Assembly (NCBI GenBank): GCA_030704615.1 | Contig: CM060731.1 | Span: forward strand, 35,526,001-35,590,000 | Length of the DNA stretch: 64,000 bases | DNA from: Takakia lepidozioides | Taxonomy: Eukaryota > Streptophyta > Takakiopsida > Takakiales > Takakiaceae | Direction of reading: 5' to 3' | In this document: positions 21,871 to 36,410 of the stretch, in pieces | Layout of the letters: every line of letters begins with the position of its first letter | How positions within the stretch are numbered: the stretch's first letter is position 1 | Made by a program: the position numbers and the translations under genes | Notes under the pieces: generated by a model | Databases searched by the model: none | Seen by the model: only the letters and a program-made list of their open reading frames with translations | What the model was told of the DNA's origin: nothing

Positions 21871-24800
21871 ATGGCGGCCATGTCGGGTGCCACGGCGTGG
21901 CTGAGGTTCAAAGGTGAAATGGGGAGTTGCTGCTCAACCCGCTACAAGAGTCGTTCGTGTTCCAGGTTGGCTTGCAACACGGCACCTTTCAAACCTTTCA
22001 AATTGTCAAAGAGAGCCGGCCTGCCATATCTTTGTTGCATCTCCTCGGGGGGAGGCCATGGGCAGAGTGGCATGGCGGTGCGGCGTGTCATGAATTCTGG
22101 AGAAAGCTCTTGTGCGGAATTGGAAAAGAATCGTGGCTTTTGGGGTTGCCACATCCAGCCGGTTAGATCTAGGGTTTCACTTGCAAGTAAGAAAAGGAAG
22201 TGTGAATGTGTGGCGGGTTTGTGGTCGCGGGCTTCACTGGGCGAGCCTGGAACAGCCTCGGAAGCCCTAGAGAGGGTGGGTCAACTGGATTCAATTGCCG
22301 ATTTTACGCGCTTTCGGGACAATGGTGACGAGGGGGTCGAGCTACAGACAGCCATCATCAGCTATCGCAAGCCCTTGCCGTGGTCCATCTTCCAAGCGCA
22401 GCAGGTGCAAGAACTCTGTATCACTGCCCTTTCGCGGCTTTTTAATCTCATCCCTCAGTGAGTGAAGTTTTCCCGGCATAGCTGATCTATACGCAAGTCA
22501 AACGATCGTGATTGAGGTCCTACTATTGGCCTCTGTCGTGGCTCGTTCATGCAATGACTTTCTAGGTGTATGGTTGGAGGTCGTAGCTATCTTGAAGGCT
22601 GGTCCTGTAGGTTAAGAGCAACACACTACATGGTAGTGGCGATATTCAGCCTCCAGTAGTTAGTACCGGGGTCTATAACAGTCAAAGAAAGTGGAGGATT
22701 TAGCTCACGGCCAAGCTGTGATTAGTTGATGTATGGAAGCATTCAGCATCCTTAGGCGTTCAAATTGATTTGGGAGATATAACCACTATAGGATTATTTC
22801 TGAATTGCCACCTTTTGGAGGCTAATAAGTTATCACAGACACACAAGTGTGTATTTTTCCCTTCGTCATCCCCCCCTCCCCCCCCTCCCCCCAAAAAAAA
22901 AAGCTTCAAACTTACTTATCAAATGGAATATGAACTGTTCTACTTCTGCAATTGAAATGAAAGGAATCTGAGTTTGCTTTCATCTTGGTAGATAGATTAG
23001 ACATATCCAGGTGATCCACTCAATGAACCGACATGTGTCCAGCTATTGAGTTCTTCCAAGTGCTTGGTAAACTTTGGTGATCGCTAACACTACCACTACC
23101 GGTCTTATATTTGTTGCAGGTTGATCTCGTAGCAGCAGTACACATCGCCGACAGAGAGTAAGTCGCCCAGACTTTTTAATTTGTTTGGGAGGCTTCTGGG
23201 AGATTGTGGTTTCACCTTTGGAGTAATGGAAGTATCAATGTTTCAGGAAATTGCACACATCAACAAGTCGTGAAACAACACTCACGTCTGACATGTGCAG
23301 GTATTTCTCCTCTCTTCAGAAGGAACTCGGCACATATGATCGGGTGTTGTATGAGATGGTGGCTGACAAGAACAAAATGCAGACTAATAGGCTGGGCAAG
23401 ATGCGATGGAGGCCCCCTCGACGTCTCCCTGGGCGCCGCGGCAGCCATGGGTTCAGCATCATAGGCATGATACAGAGGGTGATGGCACAGCTCCTCACGT
23501 TAGAGTTTCAGTTAGAGTGCCTTGACTATAGACGAGACAATTGGTATCACGCAGATCTTGATTTTGACACCTTTCAGGATTTACAGGTATGCCACTTGTT
23601 ACCCACAAGATATTCTTCTCATTTTGCAAAATTGTCAATATAGAGTCTTGCTTGCCTTTTTTTTAATGGATCCAGATTCCTCTTTGTCTGTGCATCCTTG
23701 TCCCTGACATATCTACAAACATTGATTTTGGATGCAAATGGTGTCAACATGGTTGAATGCAGTCTGTTACGGGTTTCACGCCAACTTATTTTGCACTTGG
23801 GTAAGTGAATTTCTTCATTGTGGTTTGTATGGCAGCGTGAGCGTGGGGAATCTTTCTTCTCGTTTGCAAGAGATTTAACTGCATTTTCAAGCAAAGCTAT
23901 CACAAGGGCCACCCTGGCACCCACTGGCCTGGATCCATGGCGGGCAAAGCTGTTCTGGATCTCCCGGGTGATGCCCATGCCTTTACTGGGCCTGTTTGTG
24001 ATTGAGGGTGTGTGTGCACCATCTCATTCACCCCTCAAGAAATCGCCTGAGATGAAGGCGCTATTGGATCTGGATCTAGCAGGAGCTTTCAAAGTCTTTC
24101 TGGCCAAGCAAATAACTACAGAGTAAGACCTGTGCGCCTCCTCTAGTGCTTGGATGGTGGATCATGAGTGAAATGAGGGTGCATTGCCAGTCCTTTTTAA
24201 TGCTTTCAAAGAGCAGTGCTTGCTCAGAAGAGTACCATTTGCAGCATCAGAAAGTGGTCACTATCCTCACCTTCAAGCCCAGATATTGGACATATGGATT
24301 CCCTTTTCCCAACTTACTGTTCAGAGGTAGGCAATCTACTCACTAAGTTGAAGTTTAGCCCAATGTCCAGGTGTGCCAAAGAGAGAGATAGAGAAAGGAT
24401 TTTTATCCAGATGATTATTACAGATGTGCAATGGTTGGCAGAATGTTGCTTCAGTCCCATATGTCTCTCTATGGATCCAAGGGGATTGAGTACAGCTCCC
24501 TGAAGTTCACAGTGCTAAGTTTATTCTCCCTTGTTCTTTCAGTGGACATCTAACTGGACCTCTTGGCTACCATCACTATTTTTTTCTCTCCGTTAACTAA
24601 GGGGCATCTTTGTTGACAGTCTGACAGTAGGTGCATCATCATTGGTGGAGAACTCAGTGATAATAGGGGAGCGAAACCGTGTGGCAATGGATGAGCTACA
24701 GGAAGCTCTGAGGGAGGGGTGCCACAAGGTGGCCATTTTCTATGGCAGTGGGCACTTACCTGATATGGACCGTCGGCTTCGTCAGCAATTTGGTCTGGAG

Positions 24801-25067
24801 CCCACGGGAATCCACTGGCGAACAGCATGGTTGATAAAGGCACGCAAATTCAATCCAGCTGGGAACCTGTCCGCTTTTTTGCATTCACTGGCAGAGATCT
24901 CTGGGTGGCCGCTTAACAGATACCAAACACTCTCTCTCTTGCTCCTCTCAGCTGTCCTTGCTGTCGATCTTTGGTGCTGGGAGATTTTCTTGAATGCAGC
25001 CAATGAGTATATTGAACAAGCGCTTGTTGCAATTGTTAGCTTCCTGGACAAAGGATGGAACCTTTGA
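21871..25067 (+). CDS. TraB/GumN-domain protein, probably plastid-targeted, 5 exons, about 530 aa
   Basis: Exons: 21871-22404, 23120-23157, 23301-23586, 23836-24122, 24620-25067. All junctions are GT/AG, in frame and sum to 531 codons. Residues 1-150 are Ser/Arg/Cys-rich and non-conserved, consistent with a transit peptide. From about 165 the TraB fold is clear: VELQTAIISY, VDLVAAVHIAD (179-189), YDRVLYEMVAD, then G398-E-R-N401 and YGSGHLPD (423-430), the signature motifs carrying putative catalytic or metal-site Glu and His residues. A hydrophobic segment at about 485-506 could anchor the C-terminus in a membrane. The biochemical role of plant TraB proteins is poorly defined; metalloprotease-like relatives exist (TIKI). 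MAPDA lies convergent downstream. A tandem repeat sits in the presumed promoter. Confidence 0.9.
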
Positions 25068-26157
25068 GAGGGCTGCAACCTGAGTTGGTGAAGTTGCTTT
25101 TGACCACATGCTGACTGGGGTATACAATTACAACCTTGACCAACCTCGGAACAATCTTTGTGACACAGCTTTCATTGTAAACCTGGCAGGTTATTGATGT
25201 AAGTCAATAGTCCTCGGTCCTTCCAGAGCCTTAACTCAGTGGTCTCCCTTGCAATATTGGGACTGAGCTTTCACTGCAGTAGGAATGGTCTGTGTACTGT
25301 ACAAATGTGATTGACATTCTTTCTGTGAGTTGCCCTCTCAGCAATTCATCTCTTTAAATGTTTATGTACAAAAGGTGTACTCTAAATATTTAGCAAGCTG
25401 CTTGCTGCCTTTACCCAGTATTAAGCATTGGTTTGCTTGATTTGGATTTGTGATACCAAGTTTAACTTTGATGCAAAGAAGGTTGATGAAAATGGGATCG
25501 ATCTTTTGCATTCCATCGGCGTCGAGATCCAGATGATTCTGATAGGGTTTAGAAGAAGGTTGGAGACAGTCATGTGCTATAGTCAGAAATGATGAATGTA
25601 GGGACTTTCTACTAAGGTCATAGGGATCCACAAACTCCATTGCAGAGAGTGATGCTGTAACTGCTCCCACAATGCAGTTGGTTTTTAGAACTCTCTATTC
25701 TGTCTTGCATGTCCAGAATCAGTCTCCCTGAAGGCTAATCTTTGCACAGGCTCTCCGATGTTTTGCCCTGGGAACTTGCTCTAGTCTGTCTGTCATGAGT
25801 GTTGAGGTTTACACGAATATTTTCTTGTCTTCAGGGGGAAAACATTAGCCTCTGCGCACAACTTCCACAGCTCTTACTTCCGGAAACTCTGGAATGTATG
25901 TAATGGAATAGAAAGAATGGCTCGAGTGTTCTGTATATGTGGTGCCACCATGTGTTCTCTGATATAAACTTGCCAACACTTCCTCAACCCCCTTTGATGT
26001 ACTGTCAGCAGAAGTGGCTACTAGTGCAAATGCCTACCTGGTTCTAGGGACCAAGTAACTTAGTTCAATTAATGCTGGCAATGCTGCCACCTAATACTGG
26101 TCGTTGTGCTTTAAAATTGAGCACCACTACATCATCAAATTGTTGCAATCTATGCCC
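25068..26157. other. Convergent intergenic region
   Basis: 1.09 kb between the TraB and MAPDA stop codons. Apart from the two 3' UTRs I see nothing recognisable. Confidence 0.5.
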
Positions 26158-29104
26158 TTAGGCTTCCCCCACACCTGAAGAGTCTACTGCCAGTGGTAGT
26201 TGTAGTGCGAGCTCAGCTGAATCAAAGAGTTGCTCCAGGGTCTCCTTCAATTCCGGCTCAGCAAAGCTATGCTTGATTGCTTCCCTCGCCAGCTTCATTA
26301 GCTCCTCAAGTGTCAGGTCTAGCCAAGCATGTATTGACCGACCATCAGAATGCCCATGAAGCATCCAAATGTAGTCAGAAGTTAGACTTGGGTGTTGAAG
26401 CGTGGCAATGAAAGCCGACAGTTGGCAAAGATGGTAGCCACTAGGTGGTTGTTGCATGTTGGATTGTGGCTCTTCTATGCTATAAATTATTAGTTCTTTG
26501 CAACCTCAGATGAAGTTCAATTACAGAGTCTGTCATTTTAAGTCTCAATCAGGAAGTCGTGCCTCACATTCTGCTGGGAAAGAATCCTTACCAACACAAG
26601 CAGCAGCCAGAGCATATTCTCGAGAAAGGCTAGTCGAGAAGATGCCAGGATCATCAGTGCAGATTACAGTGGGATGCTTGGCCTTATAAAGCGCCACTGT
26701 CCCACCACATCACTTGTCAACTAAAGGTTTAGTTGTATCATCCAATCAATATTTGCAGTCCATTTCTGAGACACCTCACAAGCATCAAAGTGGGAGTGCG
26801 TCTGCAATGATGCAAAAGGGACATGCTCTGGACCAGCCAGAATTCCAGAATCCAACATTGCTGCAAAACTCACACTGCAAGTGATCTCTCATCCTGTTCT
26901 CAACCAGTGTTTCAATTCATTAACCCCGAAGGCTCTGCCACCACCAGAGACATTGGACTAGAAATTGGACCACAAATGTAAGTGTTTGAGCATATCTGAG
27001 CTTGGAAAGAAATTCAGATCAACAATGGTAGAGTGCAAGGGGTGCAACCAAAATGATGCTCCGAAATCGAGGGCACACTCAAAGTCGCCACGTTTGAGCT
27101 AATGCAGACCTCCACCTGCACCATTCACCATTCCATACTTCTTGAGCCACCTCAAAAGGGCCTTTGGCCACTATGGCAAACGAAGTCTTGCAAGTACATT
27201 ATCTTTACCTCTCAAAAGTATTTACAAATTCACCATGGCAAATGTCTGCTTTTTGCTTACACTAGATGTGCAAACACAAGATGCATGGTCCTCCTTGCGT
27301 CAAATTCCTGGAACAGTGTTAAAAACAAATGGATGTTTTGGTGAAGCCATTTAGGCGCCCATCTGAAAAGGAAGACCTGCACTTTATCTGAACTTTAAAT
27401 ACACTTTTGATGAAAGCCTTTGATCATGGTGATATCCATTCTACGTGTCTCCCTGCGTCCTCCCCCCGATCTTTGCTACATCTCTGAAGGGGCTGTGACC
27501 ACAAGGCTACAGCAAGCACACTTATTCTGTACATCTTCTAACTGAAAATTAGCATGTCACTCCCTTGACTAGCCAGAATGGCACAAATCAACACACCAGC
27601 TTAGGTATGATATTCAATACCGGGATACCAGAGGCCAGCAGCATGTGCCATTCAGTGTTGTCAAGACAGCAGACATGACCGAGTCGCTCCGGGCGAAAGT
27701 CTAGGATAGATCGTACTTCTTCCGGATTGCGCACCTAAGTACCAGTCCATCCCAAGAATTTATGTCATCTACAATGCAATGCAACCAGCTCAGCCTCCAC
27801 GCTTTCTGCCGTTGGCTATCTGAGCAGGTATACAGAAACCAGGCTTGCCGGCCTTGCTCCACTAGTTCTCTCAAAACCTGAGACCAAAAGACCACATCAG
27901 TCAACAGACCAAGACTTCAAATGCCACACCTCTCCACAATGAAGGGCCAGTAAAAGCCCTTGCTGTCGTGCAAAAGTCAGAGCAGGTAGAAAAGTTTGCC
28001 TGCAAGGAACAGTTTCATAAATTAGACAGGTCCCTGGCCGGTGATTTAAAGTATAAACAACAAAGGCGGAGTTAAAGAGTGCTCCCAATCTCAGACCACT
28101 AATGAATTCTGTTTGAGGTCAAGGACAAGAAATTGCTATGCTCCTTTTGGAAGGACCCCAGTATTGGGCAAAAAGTAAATTATGTCTCACTTACCTAGAA
28201 AGGATTTATTCCTACCATTCTCCTATAGAGGGGTTGCCTGACAAATCCACACCAACAACCTGACGCCCTTCCTCCCGCATCTCACATGCCAACCGTACCT
28301 TGCAGAGGACATCAATACCAATATAAGTAAACCCACAGATGATCCAATTTTATGAAGCCAAAGGGATTGCTCTTAAAGTTACAGGAGTCCAGAGCAGGTG
28401 TTTCTCACAGTGTCCATGGCTGCTTCCACACCCTCACGACGGTCAATACTAAGGAGGAGACGGACATATATCGAGTTTGGTGATGTAATAGCCATGTCAA
28501 GGCCTGCCATAACTGCTTCCATGTATGACCGTTTGGTCATTTCCACTGCTGGTTTGTTCTGTGCCAATAACCAAGCCAGTCCTCATGAAACCTCCTTCCC
28601 CAGCCAACACTCCCCCTTGATTGTTCCTTGAGCATAACGTGTTATCTTGTATGGAACATGAGTAAGAGCATAATACACCTACAGAACTTGATGAAGATCT
28701 GGAAAAGAAAAATATATTACCCCTTGTCTGTTAGCTAAGTGATGGTATACTCTATGGTTGCCCTTGTGAAAGACACTCACGTGGACCTCAATTCCTCTGT
28801 CCAGAGTATTGAGAAGAGACCGGAGACATAACAGCAGCTGTTAGTGGTGAGTGGACTAGTTTGTGTTACCTTGGGTGTTGTGCGGAGCTCAACATAAATG
28901 ATGTTCTCAGCAGCAAAATCTTCAATGACCTGAATTCCATGTCAGGTTGTTAAGCAAAGCAAAATGTTTCAGCATACCACAAATCAAGAGTAGTGAGGAA
29001 GTTGAAGCTTACCTCTCGCGTGATACGTGTGATAGCAATATGGTCAGTGGTAATTTTACGAATTAGGTCGAACAGCCTGAAGGTCTCTGAAAGCGACCGC
29101 CTTT
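26158..29104 (-). CDS. MAPDA: N6-methyl-AMP deaminase (adenosine deaminase-like, MAPDA/ADAL); N-terminal and one middle exon unresolved
   Basis: MAPDA hydrolytically removes methylamine from N6-methyl-AMP, giving IMP, in catabolism of m6A-modified RNA in the cytosol. Confident exons, minus strand in gene order: 29104-29013 (RSLSETFRLFDLIRKITTDH), 28929-28870 (VIEDFAAENIIYVELRTTPK), 28558-28409 (KRSYMEAV..YVRLLLSIDRRE), 28298-28216 (VVGVDLSGNPSIGEW), 27999-27930 (TFLPALTFARQQGLLLALHCGE), 27734-27621 (NPEEVRSILDFRPERLGH), 26696-26592 (AKHPTVICTDDPGIFSTSLS), 26318-26158 (C-terminus, TAA). Phases agree across neighbours. The zinc/substrate residues of HCGE, RLGH and TDDPG are present. Between 27621 and 26696 an exon ending at 26780 (SLQTHSHFDA) fits in frame. 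The piece carrying the usual LTSN motif was not placed; a weak candidate, CEFCSNV, starts at 26874. The N-terminal HxH exon was not found, so the 5' end lies above 29104. Confidence 0.88.
27471..27532 (+). mobile_element. LINE 3'-tail fragment in a MAPDA intron
   Basis: GGGGCTGTGACCACAAGGCT, then ACAGCAAGCACACTTATTCTGTACATC, matches the 3' end of the LINE at 3225-3940 with divergence. It lies in the intron between the 27734-27621 and 26801-26780 exons, antisense to the gene. Confidence 0.5.
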
Positions 29105-32100
29105 CTGTCAATCATCCCCAAGACATAAGAATAGGGCTTTGCAGAGACTCACAGCCCTGCAGAAATATTCGGAAGCTTAGCACTATGAGGAAAGAAGACT
29201 TGGAGATGCAACGTGTATCCAAGTAGGTCAGAGGAAAAGACCTTTTTTTATTATGCACTCCAACTCACACATCCGTTTCTTGGCATGATCACCAGCAAGC
29301 TCCCTGCATCCCATCTTACCCTCATTCTCTACTAAGTTTTACCCTTAAAGTTTTGAACTATCCTGAAATTAGTTTGGAAGTTGTTGATCAACTCTAATTT
29401 AGGTCAGAGTAATTTAGAATTTGGCCTTCAAATGAGCTTTTGCCAATCCAAATGGATTGTTCTGACCTTCCCTGTATTCGACATTATAGAGCTCCTTTCC
29501 TTCTTGCTTTCTCTTCCACTTGTGACTTCAGGCATATCTAAATGAAATCCCTTAGAAACAGGAACTGCAGAATGCATGGTATATGCTAATGAGAAACCAC
29601 TGAATACTGATTATCCAATCTGTGTTGTTTCTAAGATTGTTTCAATTTTCGATCACTTGAAAATAATTTGATCCGTATTCTTGCTAAGCACTATACCTTT
29701 GAATTCTTTCTGGTATGAAGACTGTCTCTCTCATCTTGATAAGAAGAAGGTTGGGTACTTTGCAAGAATATATTGTGCAAAAAGGATGTATGGCACACAA
29801 GCACAGACTCAGAGGCGGGAAATATGTAAAGGGAAAAACAAAAAAAGAAAGCTTAGTCACTACTACAGATCCACCAAATGTTCAAAGTTGCTCCTTGTTT
29901 TCATGTCTACAATTCGGTTTTTGTGACTCCCTACAAAACGTCAAGTCGTTGACACCCCAACACCAAGAAATCTACTCAGTGGATAGACTAAAATCTAGCA
30001 AAACAATTGAGAGAGATTGAGGGGGTTAAAGAGACAGACAGGAGAGTAGAAGTGCGAACGCAGCCGTTAAGATGCGCGTGGAGCTCTATTTTGGGCAGCG
30101 CACGGCACAGCGGAAGACGTTGGGAGACAAGGAGCTCGGTGTCCACCATGATATTAGAGCACGTATGTGCAGGACCATATAAACTTTGAAGATTTTTCTT
30201 CCTTCATTCCCTCGATTCTTCTTTGAAAATCTTGCATACCCTCCTTCATGCATGCATGCACCTTATTCTTTCTTCATTCATTCCTTGAAATGCATGCATA
30301 CAAGCATTCGTGCGAGTCCTAAGCATACTGCATTCCTTTTTCCTTTTCCTTCAACGCTTTTACGCGACTGGAGCCGGGCATGGCCACGCTCTGGCCAATT
30401 CAGTCATTCCTTCAAATCCTTGGGGACATTGTTCATGTGAGCCGTAGGAAACTTGTCCTCATGCATCCTGCATTCCTTTTTCCTTTCTCTATATCGACCT
30501 GGAGTCCGGCACGGCCGCATTACTTGGCTTCTTGCGATCTCATTCATTCCTCCTTCCCTTCAAATCCTTGCAGACAATCCTCCATCCTAGAATCATATTA
30601 CCTCGTGCTTCCTGCACAGCGTTTTATTTTATCGCCTTTGCAAGGCTGGAGGCTGGCATGGCCACGATGCCTCGGCTCGTGTCAATTCATTCATGCCTTA
30701 ATTCCTTCTTTCTTGCAGGCGATCCATCATGCTTTGCTCTAATCTTTCCTTGTCAATTGCGTGGCTGTTGTGCCTGGCCATGCGGTGCACAGATGAACTA
30801 TCAAAACCGCCCTTTCTTCATCATTATCGTTTATGCAACAAAGTTTTTGCTGCTATGAGCTGCCTGAGGGTTAACAAATCCACCATGAGATCCCCCTCTT
30901 CAGAACCAGCAAGCCATACTACAGTTGCTGAGAAACGAAGACTTCGGAATGTGGTTCACGTTGAAGGTTCCTCGTTAGATGGATGTTTAGATGAATGTTT
31001 CTTCAGGTGCATGTAGCAAAGAAAGCGTCGAAAGAGGAAGCAAGCCAGGCTAGTCCGTATTGCAACACAGATAGAAGAGAGGCCGGAGCCAGCAGCTCTT
31101 TCAGCCTCCTTGTGTGTTTGTGGTCCGCCATCAGGCTAGACACGAATATGGAAGGAATCTGTCGGGGACAATTTTCAATCATGCATGATGCAGAAGTTCG
31201 GTCTTCTCGCGCAACCACGCAGTCATCGCATTACTTACACCCTTTCAAATTACCTCCCATCTCGTACCTCCCCTACCCCCTCGCTTATCTGTGTACCCCC
31301 TCGGTTATTCAAGATACTCATGTGTGTTTGAGATACTTTATCTTGGTTTGATGTCCATGCGTTCTTCCAGTCTCTTAAACTGCATCGCAAAGGCAACTTA
31401 TCTTGGAAAATCTGAGACTGTCAATGCGAAGCCACCTTCCGTATTTCAAATGTCGGAGACAAACGTGCGATTGTCTGACAAAAACATTTCTAGCTAAGTT
31501 CGCAGTTTTGTCAACATCGCGTTCGGACCAAGAAGTCCGTAAGTAGATTGGATTGTTTCTCTTTTCTGGAGACTTCATTAGCATCCTTTATCAAACAAGT
31601 CTGACGGCTGGGAAAACACGCGCATCTCTCCATCACCCTGTTAAGCTTCAAAATGGCTCACATACTCCTAGCTAAGGATGTATTTTCTGTCCATATTTGT
31701 ATGTGTGATGAGCGTCTGACCTTTGGAGAGCTAAAGATCATGTCATGTTGTGGGGAATACCAAGACCAGCCACGTTCTAAGTTAGAAACCTCAGGAACTC
31801 CAATCCACGGTAAGTTGAAGTCCGACTCCCGACTCGCTTGCTAGGCACCAGGGTGGCTTTATATTCCATTAACAACAAGGAGAAACGTGAATCACCATCT
31901 TTCAGCTTCTAGAATCACAGCCAGTAGACTGGACTGTCCAACATTCTCACAACCGTAGCACCAGAGCAAATTATTAATAAGCTCGGTACCTACCTTGCTC
32001 CATGGTTTAGCCTCTTCCAGTACATGTTCAACCTGTGAGACTATCCAATCAAGCCAGAGACACTCGTTTCAAGGGAGGGCAAGAAGATCTATAATATTGT

Positions 32101-32966
32101 TACAGAGAGCTTAGATAGCAGGCTTGAGTCTCACTCGCGTGGGTGCAATGAGGTAGCCCTATAGGATCATTTCAAAGACGTGCTCGTGTGTGGAGAAATG
32201 GGCAAGCATGTCCAGTTCTGTAAATTTGCAGGGCAAACTTTGAGCACACCTTGTAGCAGCTTTGACACTTAGGCACACAGTTTTGAAGACCACCACAGCA
32301 GATGTTGTAAAAACCCTCTGGTATCCTTGCATATCTGCAACTAGAATGAGAGAAAGTTATTGGGTGGATTAATGCAATCAAATTTACATCTTCACTCGGC
32401 AGACTTGGCTGTCATGTCACCAGGTTGAGACTCAAATGCGGAAATCATCTAAAGTGTAGTCAACATGAAGTGTCAAACACATAAGCCTACCTAAACCCTC
32501 CTCCCTTTCCCTTGCCACCATACTTGTCATGACAAAATGTTGCTTGGTCTAAGGGGGTCCTCACAGAAAGATTGTCATACCCCATGAAGACTACAAGAGA
32601 CCTTGATATTGCACCATGCTCATACAGTGCAGGTACTAGATCACCCAGCATGTAATTTGTATATGGTGCACAACCTTAGTGAAGTATATCCTATGTATCA
32701 ATTATGACAGAAAGACCATTCATAGACTTTGACTGAGATTTGGGTTTTGAGATTTGGATTTGGATCCGATAAATTTGGGGTTAAAGGATGACCCACCATA
32801 CAGTTGTCCAGGAATCTATGACATGCAAACATCACAATTTTTCTAATCATGTCCCCAACTAAGATAGTATTCAACCTCCGAACTGTGCATATAACTTTGC
32901 TGCAAAATCCCATGAAAAAGCTGTTAATGAGGTCAGAGTCCATAGAACCAGCCACTTTGAAGGTAA
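29105..32966. other. Mostly unassigned; should contain the MAPDA 5' end
   Basis: The missing MAPDA N-terminal exon(s) and promoter must lie somewhere here on the minus strand. An exon-like ELAGDHAKKR stretch near 29275-29312 cannot be joined in frame with confidence. The block 30325-30725 is repetitive (listed separately). The rest shows only short open frames without recognisable features. Confidence 0.4.
30325..30725. repeat. Three diverged tandem units of about 130 bp
   Basis: Units starting near 30325, 30460 and 30605 share, in order, a GCAT/CTTCCTGCA..CTTTTT start, a GACTGGAGCCGGGCATGGCC-like core (30367, 30499, 30644), then CATTCATTCC/CATTCCTT and CTTCAAATCCTTG or TTCTTTCTTGCAGGCGATCC at the end. 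They are pyrimidine-rich and uncoded as far as I can see. Confidence 0.6.
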
Positions 32967-34067
<1,101 letters not shown>

Positions 34068-34198
34068 GGCTGTGGCTGCCAAGCTTCTCGCACGCCCCCA
34101 AACAAAGAGGAGCAGGTTGAAGGGAGCCCCGGCCTTTACCCTAACTCAGAACAGATGAATGGTATCTGTCACACCGTTCATCCGTTAGGGCAATTCTC

Positions 34199-34220
34199 TA
34201 GGGTTTCGGGCTTAGGGTTA
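34199..34220 (-). promoter_or_regulatory. Two telo-box motifs upstream of RPL23
   Basis: The minus strand carries AAACCCTA (34199-34206) and TAACCCTAA (34212-34220), the interstitial telomere-like element common in promoters and 5' UTRs of plant translation genes. The position, about 130-150 bp from the ATG, fits a role in RPL23 expression; that role is inferred. Confidence 0.65.
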
Positions 34221-36410
34221 AGGCCTAGGGGTTTAAGGCCCCTCTAGTCTGGCTGGTGTCCAAGTTGGTTCACTGCTGCAATGGTGTGATGGTTACTCGA
34301 GCAAAAGAAAAAATCCTTCTGATATGTAGCAAGGAACCTGTCCTCGTAAAGAGATCTTTCTTTGAACATGTGGGAGTTTTGAGATATGCTCGGAGAGTTT
34401 GAGGGCCTAAGTTTCTAACTAGGAATTCTGAGTCATGCATGAGTGCAGCAATGAATCAGGCATAGTGGTTGAACCAAGCGTCCCCAATATGGTCACTGTC
34501 TAAGAGTATCAAGAGAGGCTGTGAATAAGAACGCTCCAGGCACTCATGAGGATCTTGGAAACTATGTGAGGCATGACAATGGAGTGAGGCGCTGCACATT
34601 TTGAAGCAGGGATGCATTTTGGCAGACCACAATAGTTATGTGTGTCTCTTGAAGGAGTGTAACAAGATAAAAGGTCTAGTAGAGGGAGAGCAGGTGCACG
34701 CTCACATCAACCAAACTGGATTCAAGTCGAACAGCTTCTACTAAGCACCCTTGTTGACATGTATGCTAAGAAGTTTGGTGAATGCATGTCTAGTGTTTGA
34801 CTGTTGATGAAGGTGCAAGGGAGTTGGTTATCCCAACAGGATGGCTTCAGGATCACTCAGATGTTCCTAGGGTTGGACTTCAAGAATTTCAGGGTGTGAC
34901 AAACACAAGAAACTGAGAGAGGGTGGGTCTTCAAGATAAATAGGAGAGTTTGTTTGGTGGTGGAGACGTCAAGTTAGGTAAGGAAATTTCTAGCCGAGTA
35001 TGATTGACTGTTCTGCGACCTGCCATCAAGAATCAGGGTATATGAAAAAACCAGTGAATGGCACTGGCGGTTCGGATCACTGAACAGCCTCTATGGGCGA
35101 CCTTAAGCAACTAGCCATTTTCCAAGTCAGTTAGTCAGCCATATCAGCCCATTGCAAGAAAGTGTTTTCCAGAAACCCACCTTAAGACTGGAAGCAGAGG
35201 CAAAGCCCCACACATGAATACTTTGGAGGATCTTCAAAAATATCTATGTAGTAAAACTTCCACCTTGAGTCTGATCAATGCAAGGTTGCTTTCTCATCCA
35301 CACTGAATTTCTTTCTCAGAGCAGGTCTGCTGAACTCTTATCTCCCATGGTAAAATCTGATGCTAAGTATTTGATCAACAAGAGAACTGAAAAAATACAG
35401 CTGGAAAGGCAGTCCACAGCAAAAGCGTTGTCACTGCCGCCCATTTCGGAAATCTCAAAATCGGCAATAGCAGTGACAGCAATGTCAAATTGTGGGTCGC
35501 AACTCTGCACACACTTCAATGGCCTTGTGCACTGGGTGAGCCGCAAAACTGTCAAACAAATCCTGTTTTGTTGATTGGGGCTCCGGCATCAACATCTAGG
35601 TACGCCTGCATGTTCACATTGACGAAACTGAATTAGTGTAGAAATTTCTTGTCCTTCATTGCATGGATTGTTCACGCTGACCGCAAAATAACTCTCACAT
35701 CCACCCAGCGTCTCCGCAAGACCTTGACATTTATAAACCCTCTGCTGCTAATTACCTTAACAAGATCAGACAAAACATTAGCTAGAAATCGACTTCATGG
35801 GTCATGCAAGAAGGGACTTCGGCATCTGTCTAACTGTTATGCAATATATGTCGAGGGGCCTTTTGCATGCTGATGAATATGACAAAACGCAGTGACCGGC
35901 CCCAATTGAGTGTCCAGCACATGCAGTGCTGGTGGGGTGTTGCTGCAAGAACAACAGCCACTTCTAATGTCACAGCTTGCTTTGAGCTTGGATCCCTATT
36001 AATACTTTGTAAACTTTTTTGGTGGCTTGCAGCACGCATTCACATGGCTACCACCAGCGACTCACCTAAATGCAGCCCTCCTTATGCAATGTCGTCATGT
36101 GTGTATTGTTAAGTTTTCGCTTGTGATCATGTCGATGGGACGGTACTCACTCTGGCAATTATGGACATCGACTTTATTTCTTTCAGGAAAAGAATTTACA
36201 CTATGTACAAGAAACATTTAGCTCAAAAATGCCGGACAACTTTGTTCAATAGCTCGACCAGCTTAAACTGATCAGCATCGATTGTATCCCATGAAATCGG
36301 TGGCAACTTGTACCACATAACCAATAGCCTGCAATATTTACTGACTAGAATGTCTATGATAGTATAATCTCATGGCTCCGTTGCATGTGAAGTCGTAACA
36401 GTTCAGAGGA
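34221..36410. other. Gene-free stretch between RPL23 and the P450 remnant
   Basis: 2.2 kb without a recognised gene. Open frames such as 35278-35574 (+) have no family features. A bidirectional promoter for RPL23 is possible but no plus-strand first exon was seen. Confidence 0.4.

Noticed and set aside
32172-32381. Minus-strand frame with IPEGFYNICCGG and several cysteines, possibly an exon of an unknown Cys-rich gene
   Set aside because: No flanking exons could be joined with confidence and no family was recognised.
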